Below, piece by piece: positions 55,853-64,000 of a stretch of DNA of 64,000 nucleotides. Made by a program: the position numbers and the translations under genes. The stretch comes from Neoscytalidium dimidiatum (taxonomy: Eukaryota; Ascomycota; Dothideomycetes; Botryosphaeriales; Botryosphaeriaceae). A model generated the notes under the pieces. It did not search any database and was not told where the DNA came from. It worked only from the letters and a program-made list of their open reading frames with translations. The stretch lies in the NCBI GenBank assembly GCA_037367355.1, contig CM074700.1, forward strand, positions 1,178,001 to 1,242,000, read 5' to 3'. Position 1 is the stretch's first letter; every line of letters starts with the position of its first letter.

Positions 55853-58800
55853 ATGAATAGCAAAGGCGATGATACCACTTTCGCAACTCGAGAAGTAAGG
55901 GCTTCATCGTTATTGTTTAGCGTATACTAATTTCTTTTTTCTTTTAAGACGAGAGACGCCTCTTTCGGTGCCGAATCGAAGCCACAAGGGCTCGCAACAA
56001 CTATTGCCCAAGATGAAGACCACAGCGATGTCGAAGAGGTCACTGTGGGCGCTTACTCTGACTCCATGGATCGAATCATCCGGAAAAGCGAGATGCGCGC
56101 CAAACAGGCCGTTCGATGGAACCTTGAATTGCACCTACGGATGCAAAAGCTCGAGAAGGACTTCGCTAGGCTGACAGGGGAAGACATCCTTCAAGGCGGT
56201 GATTTCAGTTCTGCGAAGGGCCCTAATCACGAGCCGTCCATTAAGCGAATGACATGGGACGAGTTCAAGCCGCCCCGAGCGCCACTCACTTTGTCGGATG
56301 CGCCCAATGAGAAACATAACCTGCGCCTCGACACACGTAAACGCTGGGTCTTGGAGGTGCTGGAACGCGAGCCAGAGCAGACCGAGCGTAGCCAGGGCGA
56401 CAAGCCGGGAGCACAGAGCGGCAAAATGGCCGCGGGCAAAGAATCTGCCGAGGGAGAGAGCCAGCAGTATGAGCATTCCACTTCTTTCGGCGCTTCAAGC
56501 AAGGCTCCTGCACGCCTGAGGATTAGGTCAAGCGCAATTCTTGCACACCTCAACGACATGAGTAAAGACGAACTCAACTTGAAGCCTGGGAAGATGACTT
56601 TTCTACGTCCTTTCAAGTTCTTTTGCATCTACGAAGCTGAAATTAGAGCTCGACACGCTCAACTGGAGGCAAAGTATGCTAGAGATCTAGACTCAAGCGA
56701 TGATGAGGCCAAACAGGTATGCAGATCGATACAATCTGTCTGTGATATTGGACTAACTTCTGGTTTGTCGGACCAGAATCTCGAAAAGCTTGAGAGATCA
56801 CAACGCTCGGCTTCTAAGGCTTCGTTGGACAATGCTGATATTGGTCATGGGGAAAGGGAGTCCCCGAAGGCACTCCAGCATTTCAGGTTGCTCATCAAGT
56901 TTCTCGACGAAGATCTCAAGCCTCTCCTTGACTTCCGACGCGCTCTTGGAAGAAATGAAGTTAAGAAAATCGCCTTTGAGGAACTGTGGCATCTCTTCAA
57001 GCACGATCAAGAAGTGCTCGTTCCTGGCCCAGAGAAAGAGAAAGCAGGTATCTACCGAGTGTTTAAATTCACTGGAGGCAGGCACACTTTTCAATCCAAC
57101 TATGGACCCCCTATCCATCCGATAAGTAAAGATCTTGGTCCAGGATCTTGGAGTCGAGCGTTTGGAGTCCAATGCTGGGGCCTGAGGTTCGACGGCAACG
57201 TCTACAGACCACAACTCAAAACGTTTGGTATCAGACCCTATGAAGGCGAGAAGGATATCACGTCTCTTCCGGTATATCCTTTGGCGCATGAGCCCGCCCA
57301 CGAAGATATCCGTAAGAGATATGTTGCCAGCGGACGGACCTACATGAGCTACTGCCAAAAAGATGCAGTCTACCGTAGGTACACAGGGCCAAACCTTGAT
57401 GAGGGCTCGAGAGGAGAACATATCAACTCTGAAGTAGTTGTCGACTTCGAGGAAGCCTACATCCATGGTTATGAGAGGCCAGTTGCTATAGACTTCGAAG
57501 AAGACGTGATCAGCAACGATTATCGAGAACTGGACGAAATTGTGTCCGGCAACACCCACTGCAAGGAGGATGGCTGTTGCACTTCCGACGTCTTTCACCA
57601 GGATTACGATATTGACAACGACCTTCGAGAGAAGCATTATAAGCACGGGTACGACAGTCCGCTTCTAGAAGCTAGAAGTGACATTGATAAAGATGACGAG
57701 TGTATGCTGCTACCTTCGCAGCTATTTGGTTTCATCCTGAAGAAACAGAGGTGGGCAACTCTCAGCATTGCCACCAACTGTCTCAAAGATGTTGAATCGT
57801 TGAACTTTTGGAAAGATTTGGTTCTGGAGAGAAGGACTAAAGATCTCGTCGAAGCGCAAGTTAATCAGCACCTTCAGCGAGCGGAAGAAGAGAAGAAGGA
57901 GGGAAACAGTGCAAACTTTGGTGAATTCATTAGTGGAAAAGGGCGAAGCCTCGTCATACTCCTTCATGGACCTCCTGGTATGTTCATTGTCTCCCCAATA
58001 TGTTTTGTCTACGGCTGATAGTTGCTCTGTAGGCGTAGGGAAAACATCGACTGCAGAGTGCATCGCAGATCATGTCAAGAAGCCTCTGTATTCCCTAACC
58101 TCTGGGAATCTCGGCGTCTCTCCCGACACAGTCGAGCAGAAGCTGGAGAATCATTTCAACCTTGCGGCGAAGTGGGGATGCATCCTCCTTTTAGATGAAG
58201 CCGACGTGTTTCTTCAGCAGAGGAAGCACACACAGCTGAACATCAACGCCATCGTCTCCATTTTCCTGAGGCAGCTGGAATACTATACCGGAGTCCTCTT
58301 CCTCACCACAAATCGGCTGGGTGATATCGACCGCGCCTTCAAATCACGTATTCACGTTGCTCTCGAGTACAAACGCTTTAACAGGTCCACCTCGATGAAG
58401 GTATACAGACTCTGTTTGAGCCGTCTCCACACCCAGTATGATTCCAGAGGTCGAAAGCTCAAAATTAGAGAAGAGGAAATACTTGACTGGGCGAAGAAAA
58501 ATTTCAAGGAGAATCACTGGAACGGTCGCGAAATTTTCAACTCGTGTCAAACAGCCATTGCTCTGGCTGAGTGGGAATTCAAAACTAAAGTCTCAAAAAA
58601 GCTTGTGTTGAAAGAAAAGCATTTCGAGAGGGTCGCAGAGGCCTCCAGAGGCTTCGAAAGATACCTCAATGACCTCCGGGATGAGGAGGACAAGGAGGCA
58701 TGGAGGTTGCGAACACGGATTGACGACGAAAGCTTTAGGGGCAGGGCACCTCAAGGATCTTTCTTGGCGACACCTACTCCGCCGGCAAAGAAGAAATTGC

Positions 58801-58931
58801 GCAAGGTATCCAGCGAGGATGACAGCGAGGAGGAGGACGATACCGATGGCAGCGACAATGAAAAGAAGAGCGTAAATCGAGGGAAAGGCAAAAACGAGAG
58901 CACTGATGATGACAGTTCCGGGACTGAGTAG
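55853..58931 (+). CDS. AAA ATPase of the fungal DUF7025 type
   Basis: AAA-type ATPase, 989 residues, of a large fungal family with unknown substrates. Exons: 55853-55894, 55949-57977 and 58033-58931. The N-terminal part has coiled-coil-like helices (RAKQAVRWNLELHLRMQKLE). The DUF7025-like region runs about residues 270-500 (FRLLIKFLDEDLKPLLDFRR, IAFEELWHLFKHDQEVLVPG, then FGVQCWGLRFDGNVYRPQLK). The AAA domain has Walker A GPPGVGKT at about 687-694, split by a phase-1 intron after GPPG; Walker B CILLLDEADVF near 745; and sensor LTTNRLGDIDRAFKSRIHVA with the arginine finger. A lid region with WNGREIFNSCQTAIALAEWE follows. The tail is Ser/Asp/Glu-rich. All catalytic motifs are intact. Confidence 0.92.
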
Positions 58932-59481
58932 CAGAGTTCACCATAGAAAGGTTGCTTTGCTTGCATATGCTCCTCTGCGATTTTCGAATTCTTCAGTTAT
59001 AAACCGCGTTCTGTCGAGCAGCATCGGGCCTGCACTTCCACGCATTTGATTCAATTCTTTGATTCAACATCCAACGACAGTTGCATGTTTTCAGATAGAG
59101 CCTATGGTATGGTTTTTAGCTTACAGAAAATGGATTACCGGAATCTCTCTTCGGAGCAAGGGCGGCTTACGGATGCACACCGTAAGCACCAGCAAAATAG
59201 TTTAACCCAGAGTGGTTAGCTGCTTACTCTGTGCATTGCTTCAGATGTCGAGAGTTCAAAGTCCATATAACCAGCTCTTCCCTCGTTTCGCGTATCCTCT
59301 TTCTTGATCCTGCCATCTCGCTAGTGTCGAGTAGAGCCTGCAGGTTCATTTTTCAGGCATTCCTTGTCTACCCCGCAACCTCCCTGCCAGCATCCCCGCT
59401 GACGTCAAATAGTCGCCGGCCACAGCTCCCACTCTCCCATGATAACTAGAGGCGTAGCCTCTGAACTTACTATCCGACAAT
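58932..59481. other. Intergenic region upstream of the 2OG oxygenase gene
   Basis: A 550-bp spacer between tandem genes; no coding signal. It should contain the oxygenase promoter. Confidence 0.5.
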
Positions 59482-60729
59482 ATGGGTTCTGTCGAGTCAC
59501 CAGTACCAATTGTTGACTTTGGCCCCTTCTACACCGCCGACGATGTGGCCAGAAAGGCAGTTGCACAACAGCTTGATGCTGCATTGAATACGGTCGGCTT
59601 CGTGTACATCAAGAATCATGGCGTGCCACAGGAAAAAGTCGATGGTGCATTCGAATGGGTGAGCTGCAGCTTCCCCCTTATCCGTCGAGCTGTCATACAG
59701 TAGCTCTTTATCCCATCTGCAAAAGTTGATATTCTGGCATCATGACACTCCCTCGAAGGTTGAATTGACGATGGGAAAACTAGAGTAGACGGTTCTTCGC
59801 TCTTCCAACGGCAGTAAAGATGCTTGCCCCCCACCCGCCAGGCGGTTCCCATCATCGTGGCTATTCCGGGCTTGGGATCGAAAAAGTATCACAGAACATC
59901 TTCGACGAGGAGATCATCTCCGCACTACGTCAAATACCCGACATGAAGGAGAGCTACGAGACGGGCAACACGACAGACAAGCGCCAGCCCAACATCTGGT
60001 TGCCTGAAGATAAGCTGCCTGGATTCAAGGCATACATGCAAGAGTTCTTTGAGGTAAGGTGATAACGACGCTTGCGTTCCATCTTTCCCTCATTAGCAAA
60101 TGCATGCTTACGCTCTCATCTTGGGCAACATAAAGGACTGTGCCGACATGACCCACACGCTCCTCCAAGCCCTCGCTCTCTCTCTCGGACTTCCTCTTTC
60201 CCATCTGAGCGATGCCCATTCCACTTCACCCTTCCAGCTCCGCCTCTTGCACTACCCGCCCCTTCCTCTCCGAGCCCTCACTTCAAAAACGCATTCCCGC
60301 ATCGGCGCGCACTCGGACTTCGGCTCCGTGACGCTCCTGTTTCAAGACGACGTCGGCGGTCTGGAGGTTGAGGATCCGCATTCGCCAGGTACCTTCCGCC
60401 CTGCGTCACCGATTCCGGGAACGTTATTGGTGAATGTAGGGGACTTAATGGAGAGGTGGAGTAACGGCCGATGGAAGAGTACCGTCCATCGGGTTGGGGC
60501 CCCGCCGGTGGGCAGGCTTAAGGATGAGAGTGCCTTAGGTGATGATGGAAAAGCAGAGGACATGTGCCGAGCGCGGTACTCGATTCCGTTCTTCTCTGCA
60601 CCAAACGACGACGCCTTGATCGATGTGCTACCGGGCTGTTGGGATGATGGGGACAATCCGAAGAAGTATGAGCCCGTCACATCCGAGCAATACGTCAGCA
60701 TGAGGATGGCGGCGTTGTATGCGTCGTAA
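59482..60729 (+). CDS. 2-oxoglutarate/Fe(II)-dependent dioxygenase (isopenicillin N synthase-like)
   Basis: Non-heme iron oxygenase of the DIOX_N/2OG-FeII family, 359 residues; such enzymes hydroxylate or desaturate small molecules using oxygen and 2-oxoglutarate. Exons: 59482-59658, 59784-60053 and 60097-60729. The N-terminal domain has VPIVDFGPFY and VGFVYIKNHGVPQEKVD. The jelly-roll core holds the iron ligands: HSDFGSVTLLFQDDVGGLEV (H-x-D) and WKSTVHRVGAPP (distal His), and the 2-oxoglutarate-binding RYSIPFF (Arg-x-Ser). Exon 2 begins RRFFALP, joined through a 125-nt intron. The substrate is unknown; the protein could belong to secondary metabolism or to pyrimidine or flavonoid-type catabolism. 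Confidence 0.92.
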
Positions 60730-61039
60730 AACGATTGCTTGATAGTTGATGATGGGAATCTTAGCTCTCCTTATTTCGTTGGGTGCACAGAAGCTTGTCT
60801 CGTGGAAAGTTCGGACGGCTCAGAGTCACCGATATTGCGTCTTAACGAAGACTGGCTAGAGTTTTCGCGTTAGAGATAGCACGTCGTAGTATCACCACCT
60901 TTCTATCAATAGGCTTTCGCTGGCACTTCAGCTGATGCATTCAACCTCGCATGATGCAATTGTTAGAGATTTCTAGCAATAAATGCACTTACCGTGCATC
61001 ATTCAGACTGGTGTGCAAGACCCTGACCAAAGTCTAGTT
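60730..61039. other. Intergenic region, oxygenase / OTU1 (convergent)
   Basis: These 310 bp hold the two 3' ends. Nothing else recognised. Confidence 0.5.
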
Positions 61040-62077
61040 TCACTCTGCCTCTCCAAAATCCATATGAGATGTCTCCTTAGCATGCTGCAGGGCACCCGCC
61101 TCGCCGGTCCCTTTCCAGCCGCATATGTTGCATTTTATGGAGAAGCCTGCAGTGTCTGTATAATAATGCCGCGACTGCAGGATTTTGCATAGTTCCTTCG
61201 CGCGCTGCAAGATGACATCATCAAGGGCATCAAATTGCTTGATGTCGAATTCCGGAGGCATGTCAGCCTTGTTGTGTGGGGGCGATGATGGATTCAGAGC
61301 AATGGTGTCGTAATGAATGCCGGAGTAAACTAAGATGCAACGCCTTGGTTTACCCTCATTGTAGCGGTATACGTGTAGACTCTGAACATCGATGCTGCAT
61401 ATTTCGATATCAAAATGTTGGCTGAGGATTCCCAGCTCAATATCGCCGCCCCAACTCTCGTCACGCTGGATCCAGCGGCAATAATCGTCGGGCGGTTTCT
61501 GGAGGATCACCTCGTTGTAGTCCACCGGATTTGCTTGGATAGCCGCTGCAACTATGGCTCGCATCTCATGCATTATGTCCAGTGAGTCACCCATAACGGC
61601 GCTGCCGATGGCGCGGAACAGACAGCTGTTGTCGTCCGGCATGACGCGAAGGACCAGTGTACCTCCAACTTCAGGCACTGCCACCTCAGGCGGGTCTGAT
61701 TCGACGTCTCTCGCATTCCGCGATAGTGACAGCGGTTGCTGAACATCGCTGGACTGATTTTCACGCGCTTGATGCGACCCTGGTAGAGGAGCGGCGCGGC
61801 CTGGTGTACTATCGGCCATGGGATGCGTGAGCTGTCCACTCACATCTCGCGGTACCACGACGAGCTGCTCGCCGTTAAGCTTCAGGCCTGTGTCGCGAAG
61901 TGCGATTATTGGATCAAACTGCGAAATGTCGAGCGGTTGTGGGGGGTAGCCAGTCTTGAGGTCGAAGACGGGAACGCCGCTCTTCTCCGCGATGGTCGAC
62001 TGCAGCTCGGCAACGGTGGCATTGTCGTCGAGAGTGATCGTTGTGACGCCTTGAGGGCCGCGTACCCGTATTCTCAT
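61040..62077 (-). CDS. otu1: Ubiquitin thioesterase OTU1 (Yod1)
   Basis: Deubiquitinating cysteine protease that works with the Cdc48/p97 segregase, for example in ER-associated degradation. One exon, 345 residues. The N-terminal ubiquitin-like (UBX-like) domain reads MRIRVRGPQGVTTITLDDNA and TVAELQSTIAEKSGVPV, including the GYPP loop (LKTGYPPQPLDIS) used for Cdc48 binding. The OTU core begins MPDDNSCLFRAIGSAVMG, with Asp and the nucleophile Cys in DDNSC, and has SWGGDIELGILSQHFDIEIC and YSGIHYDTIAL, whose His completes the triad. A C-terminal C2H2 zinc finger (CNICGWKGTGEAGALQHAKE then TSH) is typical. It is divergent from the CCT6 gene. Confidence 0.96.
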   Translation of the reverse strand: MRIRVRGPQGVTTITLDDNATVAELQSTIAEKSGVPVFDLKTGYPPQPLDISQFDPIIALRDTGLKLNGEQLVVVPRDVSGQLTHPMADSTPGRAAPLPGSHQARENQSSDVQQPLSLSRNARDVESDPPEVAVPEVGGTLVLRVMPDDNSCLFRAIGSAVMGDSLDIMHEMRAIVAAAIQANPVDYNEVILQKPPDDYCRWIQRDESWGGDIELGILSQHFDIEICSIDVQSLHVYRYNEGKPRRCILVYSGIHYDTIALNPSSPPHNKADMPPEFDIKQFDALDDVILQRAKELCKILQSRHYYTDTAGFSIKCNICGWKGTGEAGALQHAKETSHMDFGEAE

Positions 62078-62651
62078 GTTTGCACCGCTGCCAGACGTAA
62101 AGGCACTCCGGAGGCTGAGGGGTTATCAGGAGATTGAGTACCGAGAGCTTGGCGGGGCGTGGGAGCCGATCTAGAGCGCGGAGCGGTGCGGAGACGAGGC
62201 GAGAGGGCGGATTTCGGGAACTGTGTATGTCAAAGAAAGGGGAGGACTGCTGTGCCTGCGCGCGAAGCGATGGCATACAATAGGAGGTGTGAGGGATCGA
62301 GAGACCTTTGAGAGCTCAACGGCGGGACAGCTGGAGCGCGGGCGATGACGGCAGCGTGGGACCCTGGCAGGTGGGACACGAAGCCGGAGCCCGGGCGCGG
62401 CCTGCGGCTCGAGGCTTACTACTACGTAGAGCTTTGGCGGCAGCTAGCACGTACGGCGGGGCGCGGTGAGAAGGAGGCCCGGAGCGGATTAACTGGTCGC
62501 AGCTTCCAGAAATCGCGTCCGCCGCTTTTCTGCGCGTGTTGCCCGACTCCCAGCTCCCCCGTGCTGCCCCACGCCGCCTGAATCTCCCGTGCAGAGCTCG
62601 TTCCTGCCCATCCGAGACCATCCAATCCATAATTCGTGGTCCGCACGTCAA
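62078..62651. promoter_or_regulatory. Divergent promoter region, otu1 / cct6
   Basis: A 574-bp GC-rich spacer between divergent genes that must contain both promoters; no specific sites recognised. Confidence 0.5.
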
Positions 62652-64000
62652 ATGTCGGCCGCACAACTCCTCAACCCCAAGGCCGAGTCGCGGGTATGCA
62701 GAGCCCCCCCGTTTTGTTCAACTTCACGCTAATAGGAGCTGTAGAGGCGCGGCGAGGCCTTGAAGGTCAACATCTCCGCCGGAGAGGGCCTCCAGCAGGT
62801 CTGTTCCCTTGGAATATGCTGAAAACCACGGCCAAAGCTGACTCGAACTAGGTGCTTGCGTCCAACCTTGGGCCCCGCGGCACCTTGAAGATGTGAGCTA
62901 CCACAGCATACCTGTTCCGTACACGACTAACCGACAACGTGAAGGCTGGTCGATGGCGCCGGTGCCATCAAACTGACCAAGGATGGCAGCGTGTTGCTTC
63001 GCGAGATGCAGATCCAGAACCCCACCGCCGTCATGATTGCCCGCGCGGCCACGGCCCAAGACGACATCACTGGCGATGGCACAACCTCTGTGGTATTGAT
63101 GGTTGGCGAGCTGCTCAAGCAGGCGGATAGATACATCTCCGAGGGTCTGCATCCCCGCGTCATCACTGATGGTTACGAGCTGGCCAAGACAGAGGCTCTC
63201 AAGTTCCTGGACGAGTTCAAGCTGTCCAAGGAGGTGGACCGCGAACTTCTGCTCTCCGTCGCCCGCACTTCCCTCTCCACGAAGCTAAACAGCTCTCTCG
63301 CCGAGCAGCTCACCCCGGACATTGTTGATGCCGTCCTCGCCATCTACAACCCTCCTGCCAAGCCCGACTTGCACATGGTTGAGATCATGACCATGCAGCA
63401 TCGCACCGCAGCTGACACTCAGCTCATCAGAGGACTTGCGCTGGACCATGGCGCCCGCCACCCTGATATGCCCAAGCACGTCGAGAACGCCTACATCCTG
63501 ACGCTCAATGTCAGCTTGGAATATGAGAAGTCGGAGATCAACTCGGGGTTCTTCTACTCGAGTGCAGAGCAGCGGGACAAGCTTGTGGAGAGCGAGAGGC
63601 GGTTTGTGGATGACAAGTTGCGTAAGATTGTGGAGTTGAAAAAGGAGGTCTGTGGCGACGACCCGAAGAAGAACTTTGTGATAATAAACCAGAAGGGCAT
63701 TGATCCCATGAGCTTGGACGTGCTCGTCAAGAACGGCATTCTCGCTCTGCGGAGAGCTAAGAGGAGGAACATGGAGCGGTTACAGCTCATTTGCGGTGGT
63801 ACCGCCATGAACAGCGTGGATGATCTCACTCCCGACGTGCTCGGCTGGGCTGGCAAGGTGTACGAACACCAGCTCGGCGAGGAGAAGTACACGTTTGTGG
63901 TAGGTAGCATCCGCTCACGGGACGGACGGATGCTAATTAGATGTTAGGAGGACGTCAAGGACCCGAAGTCGGTTACGATTCTAATCAAGGGCCCCAACGC
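62652..64000 (+). CDS. cct6: Chaperonin TCP-1/CCT subunit zeta (Cct6), 5' part
   Basis: Subunit of the cytosolic CCT/TRiC chaperonin, which folds actin, tubulin and other proteins using ATP. Exons: 62652-62693, 62745-62798, 62852-62892, 62945-63899 and 63948 to the window edge; about 400 residues are visible. The start [14 protein letters not shown] is the standard CCT6 N-terminus. The following exons give [28 protein letters not shown] and [20 protein letters not shown]. The ATP-binding signature GDGTTS is present in [20 protein letters not shown], followed by [20 protein letters not shown]. The first three exons are 41-54 nt, so the N-terminal 45 codons appear only after splicing. The right end is cut by the window. 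Confidence 0.96.

Noticed and set aside
1..64000. tRNA genes, CRISPR arrays, bacterial-type operons and ribosome-binding sites
   Set aside because: Scanning by eye for tRNA B-box sequences in the gaps gave no match with a fitting A box and fold; the DNA is eukaryotic nuclear, so CRISPR arrays and Shine-Dalgarno sites are not expected and none was seen.
1..64000. A single ubiquitin-related gene cluster (RBR pair, two F-box genes, OTU1)
   Set aside because: The genes are 3-35 kb apart, separated by unrelated housekeeping genes and in mixed orientation; ubiquitin genes are common, so chance explains this.

Overview
The window is nuclear DNA of a filamentous ascomycete (Pezizomycotina). The case rests on short introns of about 45-70 nt (GT...AG, often with a CTAAC/CTGAC-like branch site), dense genes on both strands, and typically fungal proteins (Mdm35, Vps51, Mtm1, DUF3431, fungal-type RBR ligases, a DUF7025-type AAA ATPase). 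A dothideomycete is the most likely class, but that is inference from the overall look of the proteins. Exon models were built by hand from frames and splice signals and, unless noted, the phases close. I recognised no tRNA, rRNA, CRISPR or intact transposon.

Layout. 1-10 kb: 5' part of an amino-acid permease (minus, cut by the window edge), a gene-poor 3.1-kb stretch with A-tracts, SAGA subunit Spt7 (minus) and a VanZ-like membrane protein (plus). 10-24.6 kb: karyopherin Pse1/Kap121, a CBS-PB1 membrane protein, ribosomal protein eS26, an ELYS-like nuclear pore factor, a DUF3431 type II membrane protein and a secreted RNase T2. 24.7-29.4 kb: two RBR (RING-IBR-RING) ubiquitin ligase genes, head to head. 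30.8-48.6 kb: mostly housekeeping genes, many in divergent pairs: FBXO9/Pof7-like F-box and Mtm1 carrier, Rmi1 and Vps51, an MFS transporter, Rrp6 and Mdm35, an alpha/beta hydrolase, and a large F-box protein.

49.4-58.9 kb is the accessory-looking part: a decayed cytochrome P450 gene, an omega-like glutathione transferase, a small NACHT/STAND (NLR-like) gene with an eroded P-loop, and, head to head with it, an AAA ATPase of the fungal DUF7025 type. The window closes with a 2-oxoglutarate/Fe(II) oxygenase, the deubiquitinase OTU1 and the 5' part of chaperonin subunit CCT6.

How the genes relate. Most are independent housekeeping genes. Several concern ubiquitin (two RBR ligases, two F-box proteins, OTU1) and several concern the nucleus (Spt7, Pse1, ELYS-like, Rmi1, Rrp6), but nothing shows they act as one cluster. 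The best candidate for an undescribed functional unit is the NLR-like/AAA ATPase divergent pair at 53.0-58.9 kb. The second is the head-to-head RBR pair at 24.7-29.4 kb.
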